A DNA stretch of 64,000 bases, taken from Dyadobacter frigoris. GTDB lineage: Bacteria > Bacteroidota > Bacteroidia > Cytophagales > Spirosomataceae. The first letter of the stretch is position 1, and each line of letters starts with the position of its first letter. The DNA is taken from the NCBI RefSeq assembly GCF_005280585.1, contig NZ_SZVO01000015.1, positions 142,066 through 206,065 of the forward strand. Direction: 5' to 3'. The translations under genes were made by a program, and so were the position numbers. The notes under the pieces were generated by a model. It did not search any database, was not told where the DNA came from, and saw only the letters and a program-made list of their open reading frames with translations. Below, piece after piece: positions 9,964-18,694 of this stretch.

Positions 9964-10506
9964 ATGGAAAAAATACATGCAACCACCGTCCTTGGCGTAC
10001 TTCACAATGGCACCGTATCATTGGGTGCAGACGGACAGGCGACGATGGGAAATACAGTAGCAAAAAGCAATGTTAAGAAGATACGCACATTAATGGGCGG
10101 CAAAATCCTCGTTGGTTTTGCAGGCTCAACAGCTGATGCTTTTACGCTTTTAGAGCGCTTCGAAGAAAAACTTAACGCATACGGAGGCAACATGAAACGT
10201 GCTGCGATCGAACTTGCAAAAGACTGGCGTACCGATCGTTACCTACGAAAACTGGAAGCGATGATGATCACGGCCAATAAAGATGAAATTCTGGTAATCT
10301 CAGGAACCGGCGATGTATTGGAACCTGAAAATGGCATCGCCGCAATTGGCTCTGGTGGAAACTTTGCTTTGTCAGCAGCGCAGGCTTTGAAAAAACATGC
10401 AACACATCTGACAGCTGAGGAAATGGTTCGTGAAGGATTAACCGTTGCGGCTGATCTTTGTATCTATACAAACCACAATCTTGTTATCGAGAAAGTTGTT
10501 CAATAA
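9964..10506 (+). CDS. hslV: HslV, proteolytic subunit of the HslUV protease
   Basis: 180 residues with the N-terminal threonine-protease signature: MEKIHATTVLGVLHNG, so the mature N-terminal nucleophile is Thr7 after removal of a short leader. LGADGQATMGNTVAKSNVKK and LVGFAGSTADAFTLLERFE follow, both characteristic of HslV. The enzyme forms a double hexamer and degrades proteins unfolded by HslU, whose gene is not in this window. The six-residue leader before the Thr pair is the usual Bacteroidota form. Confidence 0.96.
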   Translation: MEKIHATTVLGVLHNGTVSLGADGQATMGNTVAKSNVKKIRTLMGGKILVGFAGSTADAFTLLERFEEKLNAYGGNMKRAAIELAKDWRTDRYLRKLEAMMITANKDEILVISGTGDVLEPENGIAAIGSGGNFALSAAQALKKHATHLTAEEMVREGLTVAADLCIYTNHNLVIEKVVQ

Positions 10507-10510
10507 ATTC

Positions 10511-10550
10511 ATTTGAAAGCGGTTGGCTTATCAGCCGCTTTCGAATTTTA
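10511..10550. terminator. bidirectional terminator between hslV and the GNAT gene
   Basis: GAAAGCGG (10515-10522) pairs with CCGCTTTC (10535-10542) around a 12-nt loop, flanked by A/T-rich sequence on both sides. hslV (+) and the acetyltransferase gene (-) converge here. Confidence 0.75.
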
Positions 10551-10958
10551 AAGAATCTTTTCGATTTTATTGTATTCGATATTTTCTTTGAAAAAAGGTT
10601 CTGAAAATTTTTGAAAACCCGCTCTTTCATAGAAATTCAGCGCATCAGTGCGAGCATCACACCACAATCTTTGAAAGTCATTTTCTTTGGCATAATCAAT
10701 TACTTTCAAAATCATCATCTTACCAAATCCGCGGTTTTGATATTCAGGTAAGGTTGCGAATTTCCTGAACCGCATACTTTTTCCTTCTTCAAATAATGAG
10801 ATGATCGTTACTAGCTTTGAATCCTCATAAAGCCCGAAGTGAATTCCTTCTTCATCTCCTTCCACATTTACAAATTCAATCGGTTTGTCAGGCCAAAGTA
10901 CTTTATGCCGGATTGGCAGAATATCTTCCACTGACACTTTTTTAATTTCTATACTCAT
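10548..10958 (-). CDS. GNAT family N-acetyltransferase
   Basis: About 136 residues from the ATG at 10958; a longer frame starts at a TTG (10973) that would overlap the stop of the preceding gene, so the ATG is preferred. The acetyl-CoA-binding motif A is clear (PEYQNRGFGKMMILKVIDYA), followed by LWCDARTDALNFYERAGFQ, the typical GNAT motif B. The substrate is unknown. The start lies 12 bp after the stop of the dacB-like gene on the same strand, so the two probably form one transcript. Confidence 0.88.
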   Translation of the reverse strand: MSIEIKKVSVEDILPIRHKVLWPDKPIEFVNVEGDEEGIHFGLYEDSKLVTIISLFEEGKSMRFRKFATLPEYQNRGFGKMMILKVIDYAKENDFQRLWCDARTDALNFYERAGFQKFSEPFFKENIEYNKIEKIL

Positions 10959-10969
10959 TTTATTATTTT

Positions 10970-12442
10970 TCAAAATCCCGCCAGAAGCGTCATTAATCTT
11001 ACTAACTCTTCGGAAACAGTGCGGCTGTTTTCCTGCTGATATTTATTGGCAATCATCGCAAAACTCAATACGGCACCAGACTTTGTTGTAACATAACCCG
11101 CATAAGCTCTTGTCCCTTCAATAGACCCACTCTTGGCCCGAATGTTTCCAGCTGCTTTTGTTCCTTTACCTAAATTTCTTACGGTTCCATTAACTCCTAA
11201 AATCGCTATACTTTTATAAAAATCAGGATAGGAAGCTTCTTTCGTTGCCAAACTCAAAATGTCAGTCAGGTTGTTTGTTGTAACCGAACCTGAAGGTGAA
11301 AGTCCGCTTCCATCTTTAATAAAAAATCCACGCATATCCGCTTTTCTATTCCACCAGTAGTTGGTTACTGCTTTTGCGGCATCGTCATAATCAGTTTTCC
11401 CCTCCAACGTTTTTCCAGCCTTTTTCAAAAATGAATCGGCATATAAATTGACACTCCAGAAATTGGCCTGCTGACAAATTTCTCTTAAAGGAGGAGACTT
11501 ATACTCGTCAAGGATTTTCCTTGGACCTGGCATGATGGCAGACTTGATCAACCTGAACGTCATCGTTTCAGGAATAACCAGAATGGTAGTTGCAAGACTT
11601 TGCTTCAAAGCATAAGCCGCGTAAGTTGCAGGGTCAGGAATAGACCCTTTAACAGAGAATGTCGGAACGCCTCTTGGGACAGTTCCGGTAAGAATCACTT
11701 GATTGCTAAGCGGATTTCCATAGACAACAGTTTTATCCCCCGAACCTCTTTCGCCGGTGGTAACAAGATTTTTAAAAGTCAGATATGGAATAGCAGGTTC
11801 AATTCCCAGAAAGGACGCCGGATCGTCTTCATTTATGCCAGATTTAAATTTGATACGGTATTGATTATCATTAAAATTTAAACCGGAAACACCAGCACCA
11901 TAGTAATTGCCTAAATCACCCCAAATCCAGCTATCAGCCAATGTGTTTTTGTCAAAATAAGTGGCATCCGCCAGCACATCTCCTTTTATATATTTTATCC
12001 CTGTTTTTTGAATGGCTGAGGTCCATCGCGTTATTAATTGAGAACCGGATGGATATTCTTTAAACCTTTCGCTGCCAAGTGACGGATCACCGGTTCCTCT
12101 TATGTAAATATTACCTACCAGTGTATCCTTCATAATAAAACCATCATATTCAAGAAAAGTCTGGTACCGAAAATCACCGCCAAGCACGGATAGAATCGTT
12201 GCTGTACTAACCAGTTTCAAAATTGACGCAGAAGGAAGTGATTTTTCAGAATTTATGGCAAAAATTGTTTTTTTATCATTAACCGATTTCACACTTACCG
12301 ACAACGTTCCATTTCTTATTAACTCACTATTTTGAAGCTCTAACACTGCATCACTAAAACCTGTTAATGCCAAACTATCAATTGATTGAGCCTTCCCACC
12401 AAACAAAATAAGGACGCAGAAAAAGGTATATATTAATTTCAT
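10970..12442 (-). CDS. dacB: D-alanyl-D-alanine carboxypeptidase/endopeptidase (PBP4 type)
   Basis: 490 residues with an N-terminal signal peptide (hydrophobic 1-18). The SxxK nucleophile motif is at Ser73-x-x-Lys76 (SASILK); SVNLYADS supplies the SxN motif and AKSGSIEGTRAYAGY the KTG-like box. The large insertion between SxxK and SxN, with GDVLADATYFD and WGDLGNYYGAGVSGLN, is diagnostic of the PBP4/DacB class (peptidase S13). It trims peptidoglycan cross-links in the periplasm. Length and motif order are normal. Confidence 0.93.
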   Translation of the reverse strand: MKLIYTFFCVLILFGGKAQSIDSLALTGFSDAVLELQNSELIRNGTLSVSVKSVNDKKTIFAINSEKSLPSASILKLVSTATILSVLGGDFRYQTFLEYDGFIMKDTLVGNIYIRGTGDPSLGSERFKEYPSGSQLITRWTSAIQKTGIKYIKGDVLADATYFDKNTLADSWIWGDLGNYYGAGVSGLNFNDNQYRIKFKSGINEDDPASFLGIEPAIPYLTFKNLVTTGERGSGDKTVVYGNPLSNQVILTGTVPRGVPTFSVKGSIPDPATYAAYALKQSLATTILVIPETMTFRLIKSAIMPGPRKILDEYKSPPLREICQQANFWSVNLYADSFLKKAGKTLEGKTDYDDAAKAVTNYWWNRKADMRGFFIKDGSGLSPSGSVTTNNLTDILSLATKEASYPDFYKSIAILGVNGTVRNLGKGTKAAGNIRAKSGSIEGTRAYAGYVTTKSGAVLSFAMIANKYQQENSRTVSEELVRLMTLLAGF

Positions 12443-12727
12443 AAATATTTATTCGGTCAGCGTCAATTTAAAAAAAGCAATATTCTTATGCTAAACTATA
12501 CAGACTTCACCAATTCCGAGTCTCTTTTTTGATACTTTTGTATTTAAAAGTTTAAGTTAGTTGGATGATATTCCGCAACAATTGCCGTTATTATACATGC
12601 ATTATATTGCCGCACGTTTTTTTACATTAATTTAATCCTTTGATTAGACATTACGATTTGAAATAATATTGATTTTTCTCACAAAGAGAAAAATCGCAAT
12701 ATAGATATTCACGGTATCACATAAAAC

Positions 12728-14152
12728 ATGAAATTGACATTTTGGGGAGCCGCCCAACAAGTTACCGGAAGTATGTTTCTGCTTGAAACAGACGATTACC
12801 GGATTTTGATTGACTGTGGCTCAGATTTTGATTTAGATGAAAAAGACAGAAGAACACGCTATGACGAACAAAAAAGTGTTTTCCCTTTTGATGCAAGCAT
12901 GATCAATACAGTGCTGCTAACACATGCACATATTGATCATTCGGGCAACATCCCTAACTTATTTAAAGAAGGATTTGAAGGCAGAGTTGTTTGTACAGAG
13001 CCAACTTTGGCACTTACTTCACTCCTTTTAAAAGATGCAGCACACCTGCATCAGAAAAGACTTAATTCTCATAATAGTTCTTCCAACAAAAAAAGAGGAC
13101 GTAAAAAGAAAGACGTTCCACGGGACTATTTCGTTGAAAAAAACGTCATAGAAGCACTGGATAATTTCGTTCCGGTTTCATTTGGACAACGGTACCGAAT
13201 TTCTGATAACGTAGCCATTACATTTTATGCGGCAGGCCATTTGTTAGGTGCCGCTCACATCGTCGTAGAAGTCACAGAAAACGGAGAGAAGAAAAAAATC
13301 TGTTTTTCGGGCGATATCGGACGGAGCAATTATCCTCTTTTAATTGACCCGCAGGAAATTCCGCAGGTTGATTATCTCGTTTGTGAATCTACTTACGGGA
13401 ACCGTCTGCATGAAGATACGACTTCTCCTGCCGAAGCGTTGGCAGATGTAATTAAACGGACTTGTATCGATATTCCGGGAAGATTGATCATTCCTTCTTT
13501 CAGCGTTGGCCGTACGCAGGCATTACTTTTTACATTGAACAAAATCTATGCGGATCACGCTTTCCCGAATCTGAAAGTATTTTCGGATAGCCCGTTGGCG
13601 CACAGCAGCACCAAGGTTTATCAGCGTTACGTTAAATTGCTTAACAAAGAAGCCAGAACTTTCCATGCTGATAATGATATTTTGTTTGATTTTGACAATC
13701 TGATTTATCTGGAAAGTTCAGATGCCAGCCGTGCCGTTTCCAACTATAACGAACCTTGCATTATCATTTCTTCGTCCGGAATGGTGCAGGGTGGACGCGT
13801 AGAACAACATGTGGAAGCGAATATCGGCAATCCTTATGCGACTATCCTGATGATCGGTTATGCAAGTGAAGGAACGCTGGGCTGGAGGCTTTTAAATGGT
13901 CAGGATAGCATTTCCATTCGTGGAAACAAGCTGCCGGTCTTGGCTAATATTGAAAAAATTGACGTATTTAGCGGCCACGGAGATCAGAATGACTTGATCC
14001 GGTTTGTGAAAATGCAGGATCCGGAAAAATTAAAGACTGTTTTTCTGGTTCATGGCGAACATCAAAGCATGACTGATTTCCAGGGTAAAATTAATGAATT
14101 TGGCTATAAAACGGTCGAAATACCGTTGCGGGGACACTCTTATGAACTTTAA
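12728..14152 (+). CDS. MBL-fold metallo-hydrolase with beta-CASP domain (RNase/exonuclease type)
   Basis: 474 residues. The metal-binding motif THAHIDHSGN (His66, His68, Asp70, His71) is followed by the second metal motif FYAAGHLLGAAH and FSGDIGR. The central part is a beta-CASP domain (IPSFSVGRTQALLFTL, DSPLAHSSTKVYQRY, SSSGMVQGGRV), and the C-terminus has an RMMBL-type motif (IDVFSGHGDQNDL, VFLVHGEHQS). This combination marks the YSH1/CPSF-like RNA-processing family. A Lys-rich insertion (KKRGRKKKDVPRD) after about residue 118 is unusual and may bind nucleic acid. It probably acts in RNA turnover. Confidence 0.92.
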   Translation: MKLTFWGAAQQVTGSMFLLETDDYRILIDCGSDFDLDEKDRRTRYDEQKSVFPFDASMINTVLLTHAHIDHSGNIPNLFKEGFEGRVVCTEPTLALTSLLLKDAAHLHQKRLNSHNSSSNKKRGRKKKDVPRDYFVEKNVIEALDNFVPVSFGQRYRISDNVAITFYAAGHLLGAAHIVVEVTENGEKKKICFSGDIGRSNYPLLIDPQEIPQVDYLVCESTYGNRLHEDTTSPAEALADVIKRTCIDIPGRLIIPSFSVGRTQALLFTLNKIYADHAFPNLKVFSDSPLAHSSTKVYQRYVKLLNKEARTFHADNDILFDFDNLIYLESSDASRAVSNYNEPCIIISSSGMVQGGRVEQHVEANIGNPYATILMIGYASEGTLGWRLLNGQDSISIRGNKLPVLANIEKIDVFSGHGDQNDLIRFVKMQDPEKLKTVFLVHGEHQSMTDFQGKINEFGYKTVEIPLRGHSYEL

Positions 14153-14179
14153 GCCTCAGCCACAAAGAAGAAATATAAC

Positions 14180-15133
14180 ATGAGAACATACCTTGATTTT
14201 GAAAAACCAATGGCCGAGCTAGAACGTAAGCTCGAAGAGATGAAGGCATTAGCACAACAGAACAACGTTGATGTTTCTTCCGCTATTTCCCTCCTGGAAA
14301 ATAATATTACCGAACTTCGTAAGGAAATTTTCGGAAAGCTTACAAGCTGGCAGCGCGTTCAGCTTTCTCGCCATCCGGATCGTCCTTATACGCTTGATTA
14401 CATCCAGTTGATTTGTGATGAATTCATTGAACTTCACGGAGATCGTCAGGTAAGAGATGATCCTGCGATGATCGGTGGATTGGCTAATGTGGGCGGACAA
14501 ACCTGCATGATCATTGGTCAGCAAAAAGGAAGAAATACGAAGCAGCGTCAGCACCGTAACTTTGGAATGCCGAATCCTGAAGGTTACCGCAAAGCTTTGC
14601 GTCTGATGAAACTGGCTGAAAAATTCAATGTTCCTATCGTTACTTTGGTCGATACTCCGGGAGCATTTCCAGGTATGGAAGCTGAAGAGCGTGGACAAGG
14701 TGAGGCGATTGCCCGCAATATCAAGGAAATGTTTCTTTTAAAAGTACCCGTAATCTGTATCATTATTGGTGAAGGTGCTTCGGGAGGAGCGATTGGAATT
14801 GCTGTTGGCGACCGCGTTTTAATGCTTGAAAACACGTGGTACTCTGTTATTTCTCCTGAAAACTGCTCGACCATTTTGTGGCGCAGCTGGGATTTCAAAG
14901 AACAGGCAGCGGAAGCGATGAAGATCACGGCCAAGGATATGAAAAACAACAAGCTGATCGACGGTATCGTTGCTGAGCCACTTGGAGGTGCACATCTGGA
15001 TCATGCGTGGATGGCTGCCGAATTGAAAAAAGTAATCCTTAGCAATATCAAAGAACTCGCTTCCATGTCTCCGCAGAAAAGAATTGATCAGCGTATTGAT
15101 AAATTCTGTGCAATGGGCGTTGTTGTTGAATAA
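14180..15133 (+). CDS. accA: acetyl-CoA carboxylase carboxyltransferase subunit alpha
   Basis: 317 residues, the normal AccA length. It starts MRTYLDFEKPMAELERKLEEM, with the N-terminal helix, then RVQLSRHPDRPYTLDYI and the crotonase-fold core (GQQKGRNTKQRQHRNFGMP, TLVDTPGAFPGMEAEERGQ, IGEGASGGAIGIAVGD). Together with AccD it transfers carboxyl from biotin-BCCP to acetyl-CoA, the first step in fatty-acid synthesis. accD is not in the window. It starts 28 bp after the MBL gene, so the two are probably co-transcribed. Confidence 0.97.
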   Translation: MRTYLDFEKPMAELERKLEEMKALAQQNNVDVSSAISLLENNITELRKEIFGKLTSWQRVQLSRHPDRPYTLDYIQLICDEFIELHGDRQVRDDPAMIGGLANVGGQTCMIIGQQKGRNTKQRQHRNFGMPNPEGYRKALRLMKLAEKFNVPIVTLVDTPGAFPGMEAEERGQGEAIARNIKEMFLLKVPVICIIIGEGASGGAIGIAVGDRVLMLENTWYSVISPENCSTILWRSWDFKEQAAEAMKITAKDMKNNKLIDGIVAEPLGGAHLDHAWMAAELKKVILSNIKELASMSPQKRIDQRIDKFCAMGVVVE

Positions 15134-15149
15134 CCAAGCATTAGTGTTC

Positions 15150-15785
15150 ATGAAAAACAGCCGTATAAAAAATATCATTTTTGACTTGGGTGATGTCATT
15201 CTCAACATCGACGTCCCTCTTGCTTCAAGTAATTTCGGAAAATTAAGTGGTAGAGAACAGCATGAAATCCTGACTCTTTTTAAAGAGAAAGAACTTTTTC
15301 GTTTGTTTGAAACCGGATTGGTGGACGAGGACGCTTTTAGAAATTTGATCAGAGAAGTACTGGAATTTCCTGATTGGTCAGAAGAAATTATTGATACGGC
15401 CTGGAACAGTCTTTTGCTTGACATTCCTCCTTCACGAATTGAACTGATTAAGGAATTAGGCAAAAATTACCGTCTTTTTCTATTAAGCAATACCAGTTCA
15501 ATTCACATCAAAGAAGTTAATAAAATTTTACACGCTGCCTCTGGCATTGAAAAACTGGATGATCTATTCGAAAAAGTGTATCTCTCCTACGAAATGGGCA
15601 AGATGAAACCAGATCCCGCAATTTATTTGCAGGTTCTGGAGGAGTCAGACTTAGTAGCGGAAGAAACACTTTTCCTGGATGATAATCCTGACAATATCAC
15701 AGCAGCTTCAAAATTGGGCATCGACACAATTCTCGTACAAAAGCCTGTCACAATACTGGACTATCTTAAAGATTATGTCGCCTAA
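15150..15785 (+). CDS. HAD-superfamily hydrolase (haloacid dehalogenase-like phosphatase)
   Basis: About 211 residues from the ATG at 15150, 17 bp after accA; the longer frame to 15084 would lie inside accA and is not preferred. HAD motif I is IIFDLGDVILNID (the second Asp is replaced by Gly, as in several epoxide-hydrolase/dehalogenase-like HADs). Motif II is LFLLSNTSS, Lys of motif III lies in MGKMKPDP, and motif IV is TLFLDDNPDNI. The substrate is unknown. The stop overlaps the next gene by 11 bp, indicating translational coupling to the M50 protease gene. Confidence 0.88.
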   Translation: MKNSRIKNIIFDLGDVILNIDVPLASSNFGKLSGREQHEILTLFKEKELFRLFETGLVDEDAFRNLIREVLEFPDWSEEIIDTAWNSLLLDIPPSRIELIKELGKNYRLFLLSNTSSIHIKEVNKILHAASGIEKLDDLFEKVYLSYEMGKMKPDPAIYLQVLEESDLVAEETLFLDDNPDNITAASKLGIDTILVQKPVTILDYLKDYVA

Positions 15786-16971
15786 TACCCGCACACACCT
15801 GATTCAGGCTTTACTTTTTATTGCTACCGTTATTACTACCACCATGGCTGGTGCGGAGTGGATGTTTGGTAATATTTTTTCTTTTGTCAGCACTTTTATT
15901 CATTTTCTGGCGGAGAAAATGTCAGGAAATCAGGTTCCGGAAACGGGAAAACCTATGGGTTGGTCCGAGTTTTTTATGGGATTTCAATTTTCAATCCCAT
16001 TTTTAGCAATTCTTACTATCCATGAATTTGGCCATTATTTTACAGCCAAAAGACATCAGGTGAAAGTTACCCTGCCTTACTACATTCCTTTGTGGTTTGG
16101 GATTTCACAAAGTATTGGCACCATGGGCGCGTTCATCAGGATTACTTCTGTTGTAAAGTCACGGTTAAAGTTTTTCGACATTGGAATTGCCGGCCCGTTA
16201 GCAGGTTTCGTAGCTGCGTTGGGTGTTTTATGGTACGGATTTACCCATTTACCACCAGCAGAATATATTTTCACGATCCATCCTGAATACGCACGTTACG
16301 GGTTAAGTTATCCGCAATTTGTTTATGAAAACTCCGCCGGAAATATTGTTTTGGGGGATAATATTCTTTTCTGGTCTTTCAAGAATTTCGTGGCAGATCC
16401 CGCCCGTTTGCCTCATGCTTACGAGATCATTCACTATCCGTTTCTTTTTGCAGGTTACCTAGCATTATTTTTCACTTCATTGAATCTTATTCCAATCGGT
16501 CAGCTTGACGGCGGGCACATTTTGTATGGAATGATTGGAAAAAAGAAGTTTGACATAGTAGCTCCTACACTTTATGTTGTTTTTGTTTTTTATGCCGGAC
16601 TGGGAATGTTCAGAGCCGAAGAATTTGCCATTAGCAGCGACTCTGTTTTCTATGAACATTTGCTTTCACTAGTTATTTACATTTATTTCCTCTATATCTG
16701 TCTAAGACGTATCAGTGAAAACGCATCAAATGCTGTGATGGTCAGTTTGATGATCGTTGTAGGTCAGTTTGGTTTATCATTTCTTCGTCCGGAATGGGAA
16801 GGTTATTCCGGATTTCTTCCCTTTATCTTTATCCTGGGAAGGTTTTTGGGAATTCGTCATCCTGAGACAGAAGAAAATAATCCGATCGGTACTGCACGGA
16901 TGATACTGGGCGTGATTGCGTTAATCATCTTCATTATTTCATTTAGCCCGAAACCGTTTATAGTACTCTGA
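15775..16971 (+). CDS. site-2-protease-family membrane metalloprotease (M50)
   Basis: 398 residues from the ATG at 15775, which overlaps the HAD stop; an upstream start at 15679 is embedded in the HAD frame. Several membrane segments are present, with the zinc motif HEFGH at His83-Glu84-His87 and the second M50 motif IPIGQLDGGHILYG later in the chain. The order TM-HExxH-TM-NxxPxxxLDGG matches S2P-type intramembrane proteases of the bacterial/plant EGY-like group. No PDZ domain is visible. Substrates are unknown; such enzymes process membrane-anchored regulators. Confidence 0.9.
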   Translation: MSPNTRTHLIQALLFIATVITTTMAGAEWMFGNIFSFVSTFIHFLAEKMSGNQVPETGKPMGWSEFFMGFQFSIPFLAILTIHEFGHYFTAKRHQVKVTLPYYIPLWFGISQSIGTMGAFIRITSVVKSRLKFFDIGIAGPLAGFVAALGVLWYGFTHLPPAEYIFTIHPEYARYGLSYPQFVYENSAGNIVLGDNILFWSFKNFVADPARLPHAYEIIHYPFLFAGYLALFFTSLNLIPIGQLDGGHILYGMIGKKKFDIVAPTLYVVFVFYAGLGMFRAEEFAISSDSVFYEHLLSLVIYIYFLYICLRRISENASNAVMVSLMIVVGQFGLSFLRPEWEGYSGFLPFIFILGRFLGIRHPETEENNPIGTARMILGVIALIIFIISFSPKPFIVL

Positions 16972-17018
16972 TTTCTATCTGTCTTTAAAATCAGTGTTTT
17001 CACAAGATTTATTCCAAA

Positions 17019-17603
17019 ATGCTAAATGCCTTTGCAGCATTCATTTTTCGTATTGCCGGTTGGAAAATTATCGGAAGGCCTCCTTATGAAATAAAAAAGG
17101 CAGTTTGGGTTGGTGCACCTCATAATTCAAATTGGGATTTTATGCTTTGTCTGGGCGCACGTGGGGAGATGAAAATCAACGTTGGTTTTCTTGCTAAAAG
17201 TCAGCTTTTCAAATGGTATTCCGGCTGGTTGTTCAGAGCACTGGGTTGTTATCCGGTTTACAGAAACAAATCCGGAAATCTTGTTGAAGCTGTGGCAGCG
17301 ATGTTTGAACAAAACGAAACACTCCATATTGCGATTACACCCGAAGGAACCCGAAAAGATGTTGAAAGACTAAAAACAGGCTTTTACCATATGGCCATTC
17401 TGGCCAATGTACCACTCGTTTTAATTGGCTTTGACTATCCGCGAAAAGCCCTTGTTATCAGCGAACCTATCAATTTATCAGGAGATCTGCAAAAAGATCT
17501 GAAATTGGTTTATAACTTTTACCTGACTATTGAAGGAAAACACAAAACCTGGTTGAATGAATACGAACGTACAGGTATTATTCCCATTTTCAATAAAAAT
17601 TAG
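17019..17603 (+). CDS. 1-acylglycerol-3-phosphate acyltransferase-like protein (PlsC family)
   Basis: 194 residues. The HX4D acyltransferase motif is present as APHNSNWD with His35 and Asp40; PEGTRKDVERLKTGFYHMA is the second conserved block. It is shorter than typical PlsC (about 240), matching a family of small acyltransferases common in Bacteroidota. It probably acylates a lipid at the inner face of the membrane. The gene is 47 bp after the M50 gene, with no obvious terminator between them. Confidence 0.85.
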   Translation: MLNAFAAFIFRIAGWKIIGRPPYEIKKAVWVGAPHNSNWDFMLCLGARGEMKINVGFLAKSQLFKWYSGWLFRALGCYPVYRNKSGNLVEAVAAMFEQNETLHIAITPEGTRKDVERLKTGFYHMAILANVPLVLIGFDYPRKALVISEPINLSGDLQKDLKLVYNFYLTIEGKHKTWLNEYERTGIIPIFNKN

Positions 17604-17678
17604 GCTTTTGATTTCTTCTAAATTATTAATCAACGAATAATAAAAGGTTAACTTACGTAAGAATCCAATTCCTACGAC

Positions 17679-18686
17679 ATGCCTTCACGCCGTAAATTTC
17701 TTCAATTCTGTTTATCAACTCCATTTCTGACCCGAAATATTTCCTTTTCAGAAGGAGTTATTAATTCTGTCAGAGGCGAAATTAACACCTCGGACTTGGG
17801 CAAAACTTTAATTCATGAACATATTCTTGTCGATTTTATTGGTGCCGATAAAATCAGTTCAAGCCGTTGGGATCATCAAAAAGTTGTTGATAAAGTTTTA
17901 CCTTATCTTCTTGAAATTAAAAAGAGAGGGATTAAAAGTCTGGCTGACTGCACACCTGCATTTCTTGGACGTGACGCCGTTTTATTGCAAAAATTATCAA
18001 CATTAAGCGGTCTCAATATTTTAACCAACACAGGTTATTATGGAGCCTCCGATAATAAATATCTCCCGAATTTCGCCTTTAAAGAAACGGCCGAACAATT
18101 AGCATCGCGTTGGATAACGGAATTTAAAGACGGAATTGATGGAACGGGAATAAAACCTGGCTTCATAAAAATTGGTGTTAATCCGGTAACATTGTCACTG
18201 CTTCATCAAAAACTGGTTAGAGCAGCAGCATTAACACATCTTGAAACCGGATTGACGATTTATTCGCATACCGGACCGTCCTTACCGGCTTTTGAAGAAA
18301 TTGAAATATTGAAAAAAGAAGGGGTTAACCCGGAAGCTTTCGTTTGGGTTCATGCAAGCAGTAATAATAATGATGATTTCCTTAAAGCTGCAAAAGCAGG
18401 TGCATGGATAAGTCTGGATGGAATTAACGAAGATAATTTAGAGAAGAACGCCATCTTGGTTAACTTCATGAAAAACAATAATCTACTTAAAAAAGTCCTG
18501 ATTTCTCATGATGCAGGATGGTATAAACCGGGCGAAGAAAATGGCGGAAATTTCACAGGTTTTACAACTATTCCGGATAGATTTTTTCCTCTTTTAAAAA
18601 CAAAGGGATTTACTGACACAGATTTGGATCAGTTATTGGTAAAGAATCCAGCCTCTGTTTTGGCAATAAGAAAACGTAGAATTTAA
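17679..18686 (+). CDS. phosphotriesterase-family (PTE-like) metal-dependent hydrolase, exported
   Basis: 335 residues. The N-terminus MPSRRKFLQFCLSTPF carries an Arg pair and a hydrophobic segment, which suggests a Tat/Sec-type signal peptide. The binuclear metal centre of PTE-like amidohydrolases is complete: HEHILVD (HxH), PGFIKIGVN (carboxylated Lys), YSHTGPS, VWVHASSNN and SHDAGWY (Asp). Related proteins act as lactonases or have unknown substrates, so the exact reaction cannot be given. It starts 75 bp after the acyltransferase gene, and the histidine kinase gene converges on its end. Confidence 0.87.
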   Translation: MPSRRKFLQFCLSTPFLTRNISFSEGVINSVRGEINTSDLGKTLIHEHILVDFIGADKISSSRWDHQKVVDKVLPYLLEIKKRGIKSLADCTPAFLGRDAVLLQKLSTLSGLNILTNTGYYGASDNKYLPNFAFKETAEQLASRWITEFKDGIDGTGIKPGFIKIGVNPVTLSLLHQKLVRAAALTHLETGLTIYSHTGPSLPAFEEIEILKKEGVNPEAFVWVHASSNNNDDFLKAAKAGAWISLDGINEDNLEKNAILVNFMKNNNLLKKVLISHDAGWYKPGEENGGNFTGFTTIPDRFFPLLKTKGFTDTDLDQLLVKNPASVLAIRKRRI

Positions 18687-18694
18687 TCTACGCT

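Noticed and set aside
12533..12540. TACTTTTG, a possible -7 element for the MBL gene
   Set aside because: It is almost 190 bp upstream with no TTG at the expected distance; cannot be supported.
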